In this document: piece after piece, positions 12,528 through 24,038 of the stretch
How positions within the stretch are numbered: position 1 is the stretch's first letter
Layout of the letters: every line of letters begins with the position of its first letter
Assembly: GCA_032718475.1 (NCBI GenBank)
Contig: JAUCBJ010003016.1
Coordinates: 17,892 to 81,891 of the forward strand
Direction: 5' to 3'
Length of the DNA: 64,000 nucleotides
From: Nemertoderma westbladi
Taxonomy: Eukaryota > Xenacoelomorpha > Nemertodermatida > Nemertodermatidae
Made by a program: the position numbers and the translations under genes
Notes under the pieces: model-generated
Databases searched by the model: none
Told to the model about the DNA's origin: nothing
The model's input: the letters and a program-made list of their open reading frames with translations, nothing else

Positions 12528-13450
12528 TTAATTATCCGGATATTTTATCCCGCAACTCCGGTCGAACTCCTCGAATTGAGCCTCCGGAGGTTCTTCTTCA
12601 CTCTCGTAGAGGAATGGAGCGTTGAGAAGAATGCCGCAGGCCCCCGAAATACAAACAATTATAAAAATATACAAAAATATCCGATCTAAAATCAACGCCA
12701 CGTATTTCCAATCGTCAACGGCGTTGTTAAAGTCATCCTCGTCCCGTATGTGTTTCGATATGTATTCGAGACAGTCGATAGTTTTCGCGATCTGAGTTGC
12801 GTTTCCGCGGGTTGTTGAGCGCTGCGACTGGCGTTGCGAGCAGCCGGGTTTGTTCCCGATCGACGAAGAACATTCGTCGGAGAGAACCAACCGATTATCG
12901 AACACAAACGTCGTCGTATTCACTTTAGATTTACGTTTAGAATTCGATTTTGTCGGTTTATTTTCCGCGGTTTCGAACAGCGAACATACCGGTGCCGGAG
13001 GTTTCAACGGTCGACTCATAAATACGAGTTTAGGGAGTTTTTGGAGGAATAGAGATCGCATCCATGGCGACATAACGTGAGTGCTCGGTGATCGGTGGTG
13101 GATGTTGAGGACGCCGACAGTGATAACGATGCTCATAGTTACCATAACCATGGTGAAGAGAAGGTAGTTCCCAATTAGCGGGACGACGTCCGAAGTGGCC
13201 GGGATAATCTCTGCGATAAGGAGAAGGAACACGGTGAGGGCTAAGAGCACCGAGATACACAAGTTGATCTTCTCGCCGCAGTCCGAAGGGAGGTAGAAGA
13301 CGAGGACAGTGAGAAAGGAGATGAGGAGACAGGGGATTATTAGGTTCACCGTGTAGAAAAGGGGCTTACGGATAAAGACAAAGTCGAACGTTACATCGAT
13401 GTAAGGAGTTGAACCGCAACACGAAGGGTATTTCTTAAAATTCTTTCGTC
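12528..13450 (-). CDS. CHRNA-like: Nicotinic ACh receptor alpha-type subunit, exon 4 (last)
   Basis: This exon encodes residues 217-522 of a 522-residue pentameric ligand-gated cation channel subunit of the plasma membrane. The acceptor is TGCATTGCAG before GACGAAAG, phase 1. The vicinal cysteines C226-C227 in YPSCCGSTPY mark an alpha (agonist-binding) subunit; Y223 and Y232 are the loop-C tyrosines. TM1 is about 248-270. TM2 is about 276-298 and preceded by GEK: E275 is the -1' ring, L285 the 9' gate and E296 the 20' ring, all signs of cation selectivity. TM3 is about 306-330. The cytoplasmic loop is about 134 residues with basic and Ser/Thr-rich stretches. The DDWKYVALILDR motif leads into TM4 (about 465-491), followed by an acidic tail. 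TM1 to stop in one exon is compact for this family. The subunit type cannot be assigned without a phylogeny. Confidence 0.95.
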
Positions 13451-14858
13451 CTGCAATGCAATAATCGATTATATGATATGAATAAATCGAAATCATTACT
13501 AACAAAATAAATTAAAATTAAATAAAAATTAACCAAATTAAATAAACGCGAAATTTAAGATATTTTATCAATTAAATATAATAAATGAGTAACAAACAAA
13601 AGCAAAATATTAATTTATAAATTAGTAATGAATTCTAGCCAAATGACAACAATAAAGTATTGAATAAGATTATATAATTATTATTGTTATTTTGGTTGAA
13701 GAACATTTTCAAATTATTATAATTTTTTATCAAAGGCAATAAACAATTCCCATTTAGGATTATAATATTATTGCATTTGTGTCATGTGAAGTAAATATTA
13801 AATAGAACTAGTATTATTTAATTTAATAGCATTATTACTATATGATATATTTTAATATATGTATGTTTTTTTTCCTTTACGATACGATTGTCACGCACTA
13901 TTGCTATCGCAAGAGACTGTTTAGTTACAATTTTTATCATTAGATAGACGTTCCCTTGAAACGTCCGATCAAATTAGTAAACTTGATATAATTCGTTTTG
14001 ACGACATGTAACGAATCATAGCCATTGCTTCCGCTACACAACAAGACAATCCGATGTAAAATTTTCGGGTCAAGGGCAACGGTATCCAATTTTTCCATAA
14101 TCTGTTTGAAATTACATTAGGGTAACTGGTGTTAGATGCTTATAATTCCGGTTGAAACAATGTTCGACTTACGTACGGAATCCGTACGTATAAACCCATA
14201 CGTATCCTACTACAGATTGGGGACGCCGTGGGGTGATACTTGTGTTTAATAGACCGAGGTACATCGTAAATGTTTTGAGTAAATTGATAAATTCTCGTTG
14301 GCCTCCACTCATTACCACACTTTCCGCAAATTATACAATTTTTCATATATTATTTATTTTTTTTTGTTTGGGGGCGGATGGGTTAGGGATAGGCAAAGGG
14401 AGACGAAAGTTTGGCCGTACCCGTAATACATACACATCTTTATAAATATGCTTATTAAAAGAACGCGGCCAGAAATTTATAATGGAGCAATAATCCATAA
14501 ATTAATGGATGTTTACCACCAACTTTCCATAATGCATCAAATATTCTTATGTACCAACATTCTATAACAGATCAAATTCTTACAACCCAAATTTCATATA
14601 GATCAAATATTACCACCAACAATGGCTAAGAAATTACCACAAACATTCCATAATAGGTAAACAACATATTTTACAATTTAATAGTGGATCAAATATTACC
14701 AACAACATTCAATAATGGATTAAGTATTACCACCAATCGCTGCATTCCATAATAGATCAAATATTACTACTAACATTTAAAATGGATCAAATTACCACAA
14801 ACATTGCATAATAGATAAAAAGATGACCTCCAACATTTAATAGTGGCTATCTACCAAC
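13451..14858 (-). other. Intron 3 of the receptor gene
   Basis: The donor is G|GTTGGT just below 14859 and the acceptor is GCAG just above 13450; both are phase 1. The intron is AT-rich. From about 14480 to 14845 it holds a diverged tandem repeat with a core like GGATCAAATATTACCACC and CAACATTCCATAAT, spaced roughly 30-40 bp, ending within about 15 bp of the donor. Nothing else is recognised. Confidence 0.75.
14480..14845. repeat. Diverged tandem repeat in intron 3
   Basis: About ten imperfect copies of a TAATGGATCAAATATTACC / ACCAACATTCCA motif with variable spacing. It lies immediately downstream of the exon 3 donor on the gene strand. Confidence 0.7.
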
Positions 14859-15065
14859 CTCCCGTCCACCATAGATTCCATTCTCCATTGTTTTCCAAGG
14901 CTTTCTTGTCTGCGTGTTTTTCTCTCAGTATGAGATCCAGTAACTCGCCATGGTAAGTCCAGGAACCGAACTTCATCGTGCAGTTCTGTTTGTCGAAAGG
15001 GAAGTACTGTACGTTGATTGCGCAGGAACTGCGGTAAATGGCGGGAGGCACCCAAGTTATATAAC
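14859..15065 (-). CDS. CHRNA-like: Nicotinic ACh receptor alpha-type subunit, exon 3
   Basis: Exon of 207 bases, phase 1 at both ends, encoding residues 147-216 of the extracellular ligand-binding domain. The sequence YITWVPPAIYRSSC leads into the signature Cys-loop: C161 and C175 are separated by exactly 13 residues (with FPFDKQNC), as the family requires. N174-C-T is a possible N-glycosylation site. FGSWTYHG supplies the loop-B tryptophan (W182) of the aromatic agonist box. The acceptor is AATAAG before GTTATATAAC and the donor is G|GTTGGT. The split codons at both junctions give glycine, matching family positions. The donor departs from the consensus at +3 and +4, but the next downstream frame hits a stop, so this choice is well constrained. 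Confidence 0.95.
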
Positions 15066-15340
15066 CTTATTAGAAAAATTAAGTATATATTTAAAACTAA
15101 ATATTTGCATTGAGAAAAGTGACAAGCTAAGTTGTAATCTCAAGAGTTGTATGTATAAACTAAGCCTATCAACAGAAGTAGTACAGTAGTAGACTAGAGA
15201 ACAGTAGTAGGAGAGAACAGTAGTAGGAGACCATCACATAGGATGCAGCGGTGAATCGGTGATGGGAACATAATCTCATGCCATGACTCACTTCCGAATG
15301 CACTCTTCTCAGCAGCTCAATCAGCTGCTACTTCGCCTCG

Positions 15341-15450
15341 TAGCCTGAAGTCCCAGGCCTGATCCCCGGTGCTCTTAGCCTGAAGTCCCAGGCCTGATCC
15401 CCGGTCCCCGTAGCCTGAAGTCCCAGGCCTGATCCCCGGTCCCCGTAGCC
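15341..15450 (+). repeat. 35-bp tandem repeat, three copies
   Basis: The unit starts TAGCCTGAAGTCCCAGGCCT and continues GATCCCCGGTCCCCG. Starts are at 15341, 15376 and 15411. It is GC-rich compared with the surrounding intron and directly precedes a CATCTTCC segment. No function is evident. Confidence 0.9.
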
Positions 15451-15773
15451 GTCCAGGCGACATCTTCCTCCCACATTGGCATCGAGGTCAACCAATGTTA
15501 AATTTGATGTTTATTGTTTTGTTATAGACGTTATTGTTTGATATTAAAAAAAAATATTGTTAATTAAATTTAATATTATTAAATGGAAATTTAGAAAAGT
15601 AAACTGCAAAGGGAAATATAACAGCAGAAAGCGGGGTATATTCTTCACTATTGGCATTTTGTCTCAACTCAACGACAAGTCCCTAAAACGTGCCATCCTG
15701 CTCCATAGCGCGGGAAATTCAAATGATTGAAAGACATGTAATTTGTACTGGAAAGAAAGGGTGGCAGATCAGA

Positions 15774-16231
15774 CCAGTACTCCTCTATGGGAGTCCATGC
15801 TGGGCTCTAACTGCTGAGGACACCAAATCTCTGGATGGCACATTCACAAGAATGCTACGCCGGGTTCATTGTGTCAAGTACAATGCACACATCTCCAACC
15901 AGACACTATATAACATTGGAGGTGTCTCGTTGGTTCCCCCAAGCTTGACACTAGAACAAAACCGCCTCCGCTTTGCAGGACATTGCTTTCGCCGTGAGGA
16001 CCAGCCAGTGCATAATCTTGTACTTTGGCAGCCTCATGGAGTGAATAAGCATGGTGGACAGCCCATGACTTTCTTGAGACGCATCTTAAAGGACACTGGC
16101 CTTAAAGATGCGGATGATCTAGCAAATGTCATGGGTGATAGGGAGTTGTGGCGGTGCAATTTTGTTGACAAGCCGGCACAGCATTCTTAAAAATGCAGCT
16201 GCAATGCAGCATGCCGATCCTAGTAGTAGTA
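15774..16231 (+). mobile_element. RTE-like LINE, 5'-truncated copy with target duplication
   Basis: 458 bp, nearly identical to the last ~450 bp of the LINE at 24927-27899. It encodes the C-terminal part of ORF2, from the LLYGSPCWALTAED region to the KPAQHS end. It finishes with GCATGCCGATCC and a (TAG)n tail. An 11-bp direct repeat, GGCAGATCAGA, flanks it (15763-15773 and 16232-16242). That is a target-site duplication made by target-primed reverse transcription. The fragment has no reverse transcriptase core and is inert. Confidence 0.95.
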
Positions 16232-16385
16232 GGCAGATCAGATCTGCCACCTATATTTTGGCGGTAAATTCAAATCTGTTTTAACATTGAATACATGAAT
16301 AGCGTACGATTAAAATGTAATTCATTGAATCAAAATAAATTATTTCTTATCGGTTTAGCTCAATCATCCGTTAATGTTGTTGTTT

Positions 16386-16976
16386 TATCTATTCTGGGGC
16401 TTCGAGCAGCACGTGAACAACTAAGCTGACTGGTTAACTAGTCTGGGACTTCGAGCAGTAGGTGAACAACTAAGCTGACTCGTTAACTAGTCTGGGACTT
16501 CGAGCAGCACGTGAACAACTAAGCTAAATGGTTAACTAGTCTGGGGCTTCGAGCAGCGCGTGAACAACTAAGCTGACTGGTTAACTAGTCTGGGACTTCG
16601 AGCAGTAGGTGAACAACTAAGCTGAATGGTTAACTAGTCTGGGGCTTCGAGCAGCGCGTGAACAACTAAGCTGACTGGTTAACTAGTCTGGGACTTCGAG
16701 CAGTAGGTGAACAACTAAGCTGAATGGTTAACTAGTCTGGGGCTTCGAGCAGCGCGTGAACAACTAAGCTAAATGGTTAACTAGTCTGGGGCTTCGAGCA
16801 GTAGGTGAACAACTAAGCTGACTGGTTAACTAGTCTGGGACTTCGAGCAGTACGTGAACAACTAAGCTGACTGGTTAACTAGTCTGGGACGTAGAGCAGC
16901 AGGTGAACAACTAAGCTGACTGGTTAACTAGTCTGGGACTTCGAGCAGTAGGTGAACAACTAAGCTGACTGGTTAA
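16386..16976 (+). repeat. 49-bp minisatellite, about 12 copies
   Basis: The unit contains GGTTAACTAGTCTGGGACTT then CGAGCAGTAGGTGAACAAC and TAAGCTGACT. Successive starts are 49 bp apart (16401, 16450, 16499 and so on). Variants differ at GGGACTT/GGGGCTT and GTAGGTG/GCGCGTG/GCACGTG and fall in an alternating pattern, so part of the array expanded as dimers. Confidence 0.95.
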
Positions 16977-18589
16977 TTTGAATTTAAATGAAAAGAATTG
17001 TTTCAAACAATAGGAAAGTTTGTATTTATCGGATGCCATGGAATTCCAGAATGCGGTCGTGTCGCACAGCGAACGGAATGTTTGTCTGCTCGTGGCAGCA
17101 GGATATGAATTCACCTTTATTCTTCGTACATCATGATGGTGGTTGGGACTGGAATCGTGAGTTTAGACTATTCTTACTATAATTATAGATAGTCAATGAT
17201 TTGAGATCTGGCAGGGGAAAGGATAGCTTGCTATCCCAGCTTGTTTCGAGTAATCGAGTGGTTGTTGTAACATAATACTGAGAGCTGATTGGAGCGGAAT
17301 ACTCGGGCATTCTCATTCATTCATTCACTTTCACTTTTCAGTCTCATTCAGGCATTCATTCACTCTTAATATGAGTCCAACTATTGACTTGTAAGCTTCA
17401 CTGGAAAGGGGAAGTGTCTCTGTTACGTAATGTAGAGTATCATTACTGAGATAGTTGCCCAGACAAAGCAGATTTCGAAATTGCTTCCTATAGTGAATGA
17501 ATGTCAAGAGTTTCTATCTGGCTTGAGTTTAATGAGCCAACAATAAATATAATTCCAAATAATATTGACGGTACTGCAATTGATTTCCACAGAGTAATAA
17601 CGAACCTGTCTTTAGACTGGGTAGTTTTTGTCTAAAGCTGAGGCCGGCAAAAACACGATGGATATATTTATTTACCTATATATATCACTCACTATGTATG
17701 TTCACCAAATGGCTTGAAACCACTTGCATGCATTGTAAAATTGTAAACGCAAGTATTTATCAATTGTTGTCTAGTTGTTGAATAAAAAAGTTGGGAACGA
17801 TTCGAAGTGCGATATTCGAAATATTTGCATATTTTCAACATTATTGAACGCGAAATTAAATACCCACAACTCCCTTGCTTGAAATGTTTTTCAGGTGATT
17901 GATATTTAGCAATTATTATGAGGTTACTTACTACTGAAATCTGACAGAATGCCAAACGTATTATTATAGTTCTATCTCTATTCAGCCAGTTAGTGTAATG
18001 TCAAGCAGTACATCATTTATATATCGTATGTATCTATAGGGCCTAATTGTCATCGTTATAATACTGTCATCAACTTAGGCTAAGCTCAATTGTAATGCAA
18101 AGGCTTAGTAGGTTTTGTATATCTGGGACGTTTACAACAGCTGTCGATTAAACTAACAAAACCATAAAACTGAACCAGGGTGGTTGCCAGCCGGGTACCA
18201 ACGGCTGTTGGGTAGACTTAAGGGAACATTTCACAAACTTTCATAGGATGCTTGTACATGTACATTATATTGGTTGCTCCGATGTTTTTATTAGGCTAAC
18301 TGAGAATGTATCAGGTATAAATACTGTAATTATAGTGTTCTTTATTTTATTTATCTAATACAGAAAAGACCCCTCCGCAGAATAAACTGCTCTTTTGGGC
18401 CGTTTCTCAGGTTGCGGATATGGATACCATTTCACACATCATCGTAGTAATTGTGATTATGATTTGTTTGCCTAGGCGAATGTGTATTACATTAGATGGG
18501 AGGCAGTTTTTTGGTTGATGCAAGTCATTCTTGGTTTGCATCTTCCAATCCCATCTGTTTCTTGGAGTCTATGTAAGACAGGTTCGTTT
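16977..18589. other. Intronic, no gene recognised
   Basis: Single-copy-looking DNA with short, motif-free open frames. A short ATTCATTCATTCAC microsatellite lies near 17310. No exon of the receptor is missing from the coding sequence, so none is expected here. Confidence 0.45.
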
Positions 18590-19340
18590 AAAGCCATCTT
18601 GATGGCGTTCTAGTAACAGTACGTTGTACGTAAATTTAATGAGCGAACGGTCCAGGATTGTTTGATGAAATTGGCATAGATGATAGATACCATCCCGATA
18701 CACCGTTCCACAGCATCAGTTCCACTTCTTGTTTTTACTACTCCAAGGAACTTGATTGCGTTGTTATTCTCGTGAATTAAGTTGGAGTTCACATTTTGAT
18801 TAGTGTGAAAAAATTGTCGAAGTGTTGTCTTTGAGGATTCTATAAGTTAGGTTCAGTTGAACAGGCACAGAGACGCCAATGAGCCCTGTTTTACACCTTT
18901 ATGTACTGGTATCCCTTCGTCTATGATATTTACCATCAAATTTTAGAAAAACCAAGGTTTGTGCGTAATAATATAATAAGACGAGCGCTACATGTGGATT
19001 TAATATGTCCTTTAGATTTGTGAACAAAACACTCTGATCAACATCAACAAATGCGGATTCTATGTCTTGTTGACAAACGTATATTGGTGAGTCTCGCTTT
19101 CGATAGAATTCGATACATTCTAGGACTGCTCCCATGACCATATCCGATATTCTTCCTGTACCCATCTTGGTAGTCACTAAAGTTTCTGGATTTAGACAAG
19201 TCATCTTGTCAAAATAACTTCAGAATTACACCTTCAAATGCTTTAGCCAGTAGGCTAAACCCATGGTAGCAATGGGTCGGTGTGATTGTGTTAATGATGA
19301 AGTCGCTGGGATTTCCCTTATAGAAGTGCGAAATTATCGT
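18590..19340 (-). pseudogene. Reverse transcriptase relic, older LINE family
   Basis: Read on the minus strand in several frames, this has the order of a non-LTR reverse transcriptase: KGNPSDF near 19320; LLAKAFEGVIL near 19220; GRISDMVMGAVLECIEFY and PIYVCQQDIESAF (motif A, with the catalytic aspartate region) at 19150-19040; GVKQGS...LFN near 18880-18850; and a later ANFIKQSW block near 18650. It is broken by frameshifts and stops. It is not the RTE-like family present elsewhere in the window, because the motif texts differ. It may be related to the relic at 24039-29540. The clade is not assigned. Confidence 0.75.
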
Positions 19341-19693
19341 TGCACCAAATGACCTAGGAACCTGACCGAGGGCCAAACTGGAATTTATTATGTGAGAGAT
19401 CGAATTACAAATTATTTCTGGATTTCAATTCAAAAAATGTTCACAACCAGTGATTTGATATGCGGAGACTTTCGAAGTGAGAGGCTTCCTATGATCGCTT
19501 TAATATTAACTGGAGAGATTGTAATTAGATCTCTATATCTTTTCGCATCAACTCTAACTCACCTCTCGTATACCATTAATCGTAATGTCTTCGATAATTG
19601 TTTCATTTCGCCTATGATAATTTTCACTAAGCTTTCTCTGAACATCCTAGGTATCGACTTTTACTATGAACTTTATGCCTCATTTCCCATATA
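19341..19693. other. Intronic, possibly more LINE relic
   Basis: The minus-strand text may continue the reverse transcriptase relic upstream, but I cannot align it confidently. No other feature is visible. Confidence 0.3.
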
Positions 19694-20809
19694 GTGGGGT
19701 CGCTTAATTTGAAAATCGTTAATTGTCGGACAAAAGCATGAAAATGTCACTATATATGTAAAAAAAATTGTGTAGATTAATCTGAGCCTGTCTACCAAAA
19801 CAATTGACTACAGGGTTACTTTTTCATAGCAACCGGGTAAAATTGGTAGTTACTGTTATTGAAACTCGCCATATAGAAAAATTACTATTATAGAACTGGG
19901 TTAGTTTAAAATATAAGTCTGTACACGTTTCCATAGCAAAAAGGAGACCTTTCCCTAGCAACCGCTCTATATTTAATGAAATTATGATTGAAACTTGGGA
20001 TAATGAACCTGTCTAGCAATAGAACATTGTTAGTAATGACATTATAGGCGCTGATATACGTTTCCATAGCAACAGGGTGACCTTTCCCTAGTAACCGCTC
20101 TATATTTAATGAAATTATGATTGAAACTTGAGATAATCAGTCTGTCTAGCAATAGAACATTGTTAGTAATGACATTGGCGCTGATCCACGTATCCATAGC
20201 AACAAGGTGACTTTCCCTAGGAACTGCCTGAAGTTTAGTGTAATTAAGATTGAAACTGGAGAGATAAACAGCATTCATAGCATTATAAGATGGTTAGTAG
20301 TTATATTGGAGCTGTGATGCACGTTTCCATTGTAACAAAAGATGAGATCCATATTCCTTTATATTATTATTCCATATCCTAAAGTGAAATATTTGTATGG
20401 AAACGTGTATCAGCTGTAACCTAGCCAACGAACTACTGAACCATCTCATATGGCTATATACAGGTTGTTTATCCCAAGTTTCAGTCATAATATTACATTA
20501 ATATACAGCGGTTGCTAGGGAAAGCGAAAGGTCACCTTGTTGCTATGGAAACGTGTACACGACTTCTATTTTTAAATCAAACCAGTTATATAATCGTAAT
20601 TTTTCTATATGGCGAGTTTCAATAACAGAAACTACCAATTTTACCCGGTTGCTATGAAAAAGTCACCCTGTTGTTAGGGAAGTAGTCAATTGTTTTGGTA
20701 CAAAAGCTCAGATTAATCTACACATTTTTTTTTACATATATAGTGACAGTTTCATGATTTTGTCCGGCAATTAACGATTGTGCTATATTTTATCCTTAAG
20801 CAACCCCAC
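19694..20809. mobile_element. Foldback DNA element with ~230-bp inverted ends, TA target
   Basis: The ends are GTGGGGTCGCTTAA (left) and the complement of GTGGGGTTGCTTAA (right), each flanked by TA. The inverted similarity continues for about 230 bp on each side, including ATCGTTAATTG, GTCACTATATATG, GTGTAGATTAATCTGAGC and ACTCGCCATATAG. Between the arms lie three diverged ~125-bp tandem copies carrying CCATAGCAACAAGGTGACC-like and TAATGAAATTATGATTGAA motifs. No transposase is encoded. TA duplication suggests mobilisation by a Tc1/mariner-type enzyme (inference). Confidence 0.8.
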
Positions 20810-21372
20810 TAATAGGCCTACCCATTTTATAGTTGTTTTATGAATAAAGTTCCACAAAAAGTGTATAACCCCTACTATTACTGTATCTGTATAGTCTACA
20901 AAAGTGCAATAATTATTGGTATTTTTGCCATAATATATATTTGTAAGCGGTCATGCATGTGATGCAGGGACATGTAAACCTTGGCCAGGCATTAAACTCA
21001 TCGATAGATCAGCTTGATTATTGATTGAAATATAAGCGGCACCGGAGCTTCGCTTCATAGGATTGACTAAAATGTTTCTTGAAGAAAAAAACACGAGCCA
21101 TCTTCCACTCCAACCTGCAGGGGTTTCAGCTTCTGCAATCTTGTTAAATAATAAAAAATCAATAACTCGACTCATCAGACAGATGAATAACATGAGCATC
21201 ACGATTAGAGTAAATTAGATTGTGCTTGATATTGCAATATGTAGGCGGTAGGCCTACTGAACTGTATTCAACATAATATGTAAAGTCAGAAAAATTAATG
21301 TCCAGTATCCATAGTATAGAGGAAAAATACTGAATCTCAATTTTGTGGGGCGAGTCAAAACTGCAAGCCATC
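20810..21372. other. Intronic, no gene recognised
   Basis: AT-rich with no recognisable coding or repeat content beyond the edges of neighbouring elements. Confidence 0.4.
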
Positions 21373-21480
21373 AGCGAACTGTTATAAGTATACTATGGCC
21401 GTTTTCTAAAAGTCTGTGTGTGTGTTTGTGTGTGTCGGAAGCCAATATAAAACTAGCCATAGTATAATTATAATTGTTCG
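21373..21480 (+). mobile_element. Small MITE-like repeat, copy 1
   Basis: Starts AGCGAACTGTTATAA and ends with the complement of AGCGAACAATTATAA, about 110 bp. It contains a GTGTGTGT run, then CGGAAGCCAA and AACTAGCCATAGTATA. A second diverged copy with the same order lies at 33617-33740. No coding capacity; target duplication unclear. Confidence 0.65.
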
Positions 21481-22233
21481 CTAAGATGGGTTGCAGCTTT
21501 TGCTGCACGAAGGCCTTAGATATAAATAAACTTTGTCTCGGGCGGGCGCCAAGGGTATGATGACGTTAAGCCGACTCAATAAAATCATACAGAATCATTT
21601 CTGTGAGAGATTGTTGTAAGTTTGTAACAATCCTATATGTACTGCCGCGAATGCATTCGATATTGATGTCGAATGGATATTTGTGAGGGTCCCTTATTTT
21701 TCTTACTTTAATTAATAAATTTGCCTCTACGGCAGATGTTTCCTTTCCTTTCACGGTAGGTACCAGCAGCAGCAACAATCAGGAATTTTTTGATGACAAA
21801 AATATAACAAGTATTGGAACATGTCGCTTTCACAAAACCTGGTTATTATTTACATATCACTCAACTCGAGAGATTATGATGTCTGTAGTGATGTTCCATG
21901 CTGCATAGAAGCCTCTTTACTTTATTCATTACATTACTTTACTTTATTCATTGAACAGAATATCCTAGATCCATCATCTAAAATCCATACTACTAATGGC
22001 ATGAAATCCATCAAAGTCGGATATTAAGAAACTTATAATTTCACGGCACGTAATTAAGCATCATTAAACATTCACAAAGCGATTTTCCCCCAATGGGGAG
22101 TGGATGATTGAGGGGCAAATATAGAATTCAGTAATTACAATATTCAATGCCCAAAAACTTTTATTTATTCTAAAACTACCTACTACTACCAACTACAGTA
22201 CTACTGTATCATTAGTATATCATTCAATAGACT
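21481..22233. other. Intronic, no gene recognised
   Basis: No coding, RNA or repeat feature recognised. It runs into the 44-bp array at its end. Confidence 0.4.
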
Positions 22234-24038
22234 ACAGTAAGTAATAGACATATAGACTAGAGTACATGGTCGTTATTATGGTAAGTAATAGACATATAGA
22301 CTAGAGTACATGGTCGTTATTATGGTAAGTAATAGACATATAGACTAGAGTACATGGTCGTTATTATGGTAAGTAATAGACATATAGACTAGAGTACATG
22401 GTCGTTATTGTGGTAAGTAATAGACAGATAGACTAGAGTACATGTTCGTTATTGTGGTAAGTAATAGACATATAGACTAGAGTACATGGTCGTTATTATG
22501 GTAAGTAATAGACATATAGACTAGAGTACATGGTCGTTATTGTGGTAAGTAATAGACAGATAGACTAGAGTACATGGTCGTTATTGTGGTAAGTAATAGA
22601 CAGATAGTCTAGAGTACATGGTCGTTATTATGGTAAGTAATAGACATATAGACTAGAGTACATGGTCGTTATTATGGTAAGTAATAGACATATAGACTAG
22701 AGTACATGGTCGTTATTGTGGTAAGTAATAGACAGATAGACTAGAGTACATGTTCGTTATTGTGGTAAGTAATAGACATATAGACTAGAGTACATGGTCG
22801 TTATTATGGTAAGTAATAGACATATAGACTAGAGTACATGGTCGTTATTATGGTAAGTAATAGACATATAGACTAGAGTACATGGTCGTTATTATGGTAA
22901 GTAATAGACATATAGACTAGAGTACATGGTCGTTATTATGGTAAGTAATAGACATATAGACTAGAGTACATGGTCGTTATTGTGGTAAGTAATAGACAGA
23001 TAGACTAGAGTACATGTTCGTTATTGTGGTAAGTAATAGACATATAGACTAGAGTACATGTTCGTTATTGTGGTAAGTAATAGACAAATAGACTAGAGTA
23101 CATGGTCGTTATTGTGGTAAGTAATAGACAGATAGACTAGAGTACATGGTCGTTATTATGGTAAGTAATAGACAGATAGTCTAGAGTACATGGTCGTTAT
23201 TGTGGAAAGTAATAGACAGATAGACTAGAGTACATGGTCGTTATTGTGGTTGGAAGTAATAGACAAATAGACTACAGTACATGTTCGTTATTGTGGTAAG
23301 TAATAGACAAATAGACTAGAGTACATGGTCGTTATTGTGGTAAGTAATAGACAGATAGACTAGAGTACATGGTCGTTATTATGGTAAGTAATAGACAGAT
23401 AGTCTAGAGTACATGGTCGTTATTGTGGAAAGTAATAGACAGATAGACTAGAGTACATGGTCGTTATTGTGGTAAGTAATAGACAAATAGACTAGAGTAC
23501 ATGTTCGTTATTGTGGTAAGTAATAGACAAATAGACTAGAGTACATGGCCGTTACTGTGGTAAGTAATAGACAGATAGACTAGAGTACATGGTCGTTATT
23601 GTGGTAAGTAATAGACAGATAGACTAGAGTACATGGTCGTTATTGTGGTAAGTAATAGACAGATAGACTAGAGTACATGGTCGTTATTGTGGTTGGAAGT
23701 AATAGATAAATAGACTAGAGTACATGTTCGTTATTGTGGTAAGTAATAGACAGATAGACTAGAGTACATGTTCGTTATTGTGGTAAGTAATAGACAGATA
23801 GACTAGAGTACATGGTCGTTATTGTGGTAAGTAATAGACAGATAGACTAGAGTACATGGTCGTTATTGTGGTAAGTAATAGACAGATAGACTAGAGTACA
23901 TGGTCGTTATTGTGGTTGGAAGTAATAGATAAATAGACTAGAGTACATGTTCGTTATTGTGGTAAGTAATAGACAGATAGACTAGAGTACATGTTCGTTA
24001 TTGTGGTAAGTAATAGACAGATAGACTAGAGTACATGG
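22234..24038 (+). repeat. 44-bp minisatellite, about 41 copies
   Basis: The unit reads GGTAAGTAATAGACATATAG, then ACTAGAGTACATGGTCGTTA and TTAT. Variants alternate CATATAG/CAGATAG/CAAATAG and TTATTATGG/TTATTGTGG, and a few units have a GGTTGGAAGTAA insertion. A block with the GGTTGG variant recurs at about 23230, 23690 and 23925. Each unit carries GGTAAGTA on the plus strand, a strong 5' splice-site match, but the host gene runs on the other strand. Confidence 0.97.

Noticed and set aside
12692-13260. Several 70-80 codon frames overlapping the receptor's last exon
   Set aside because: Shadows of the coding exon in other frames.
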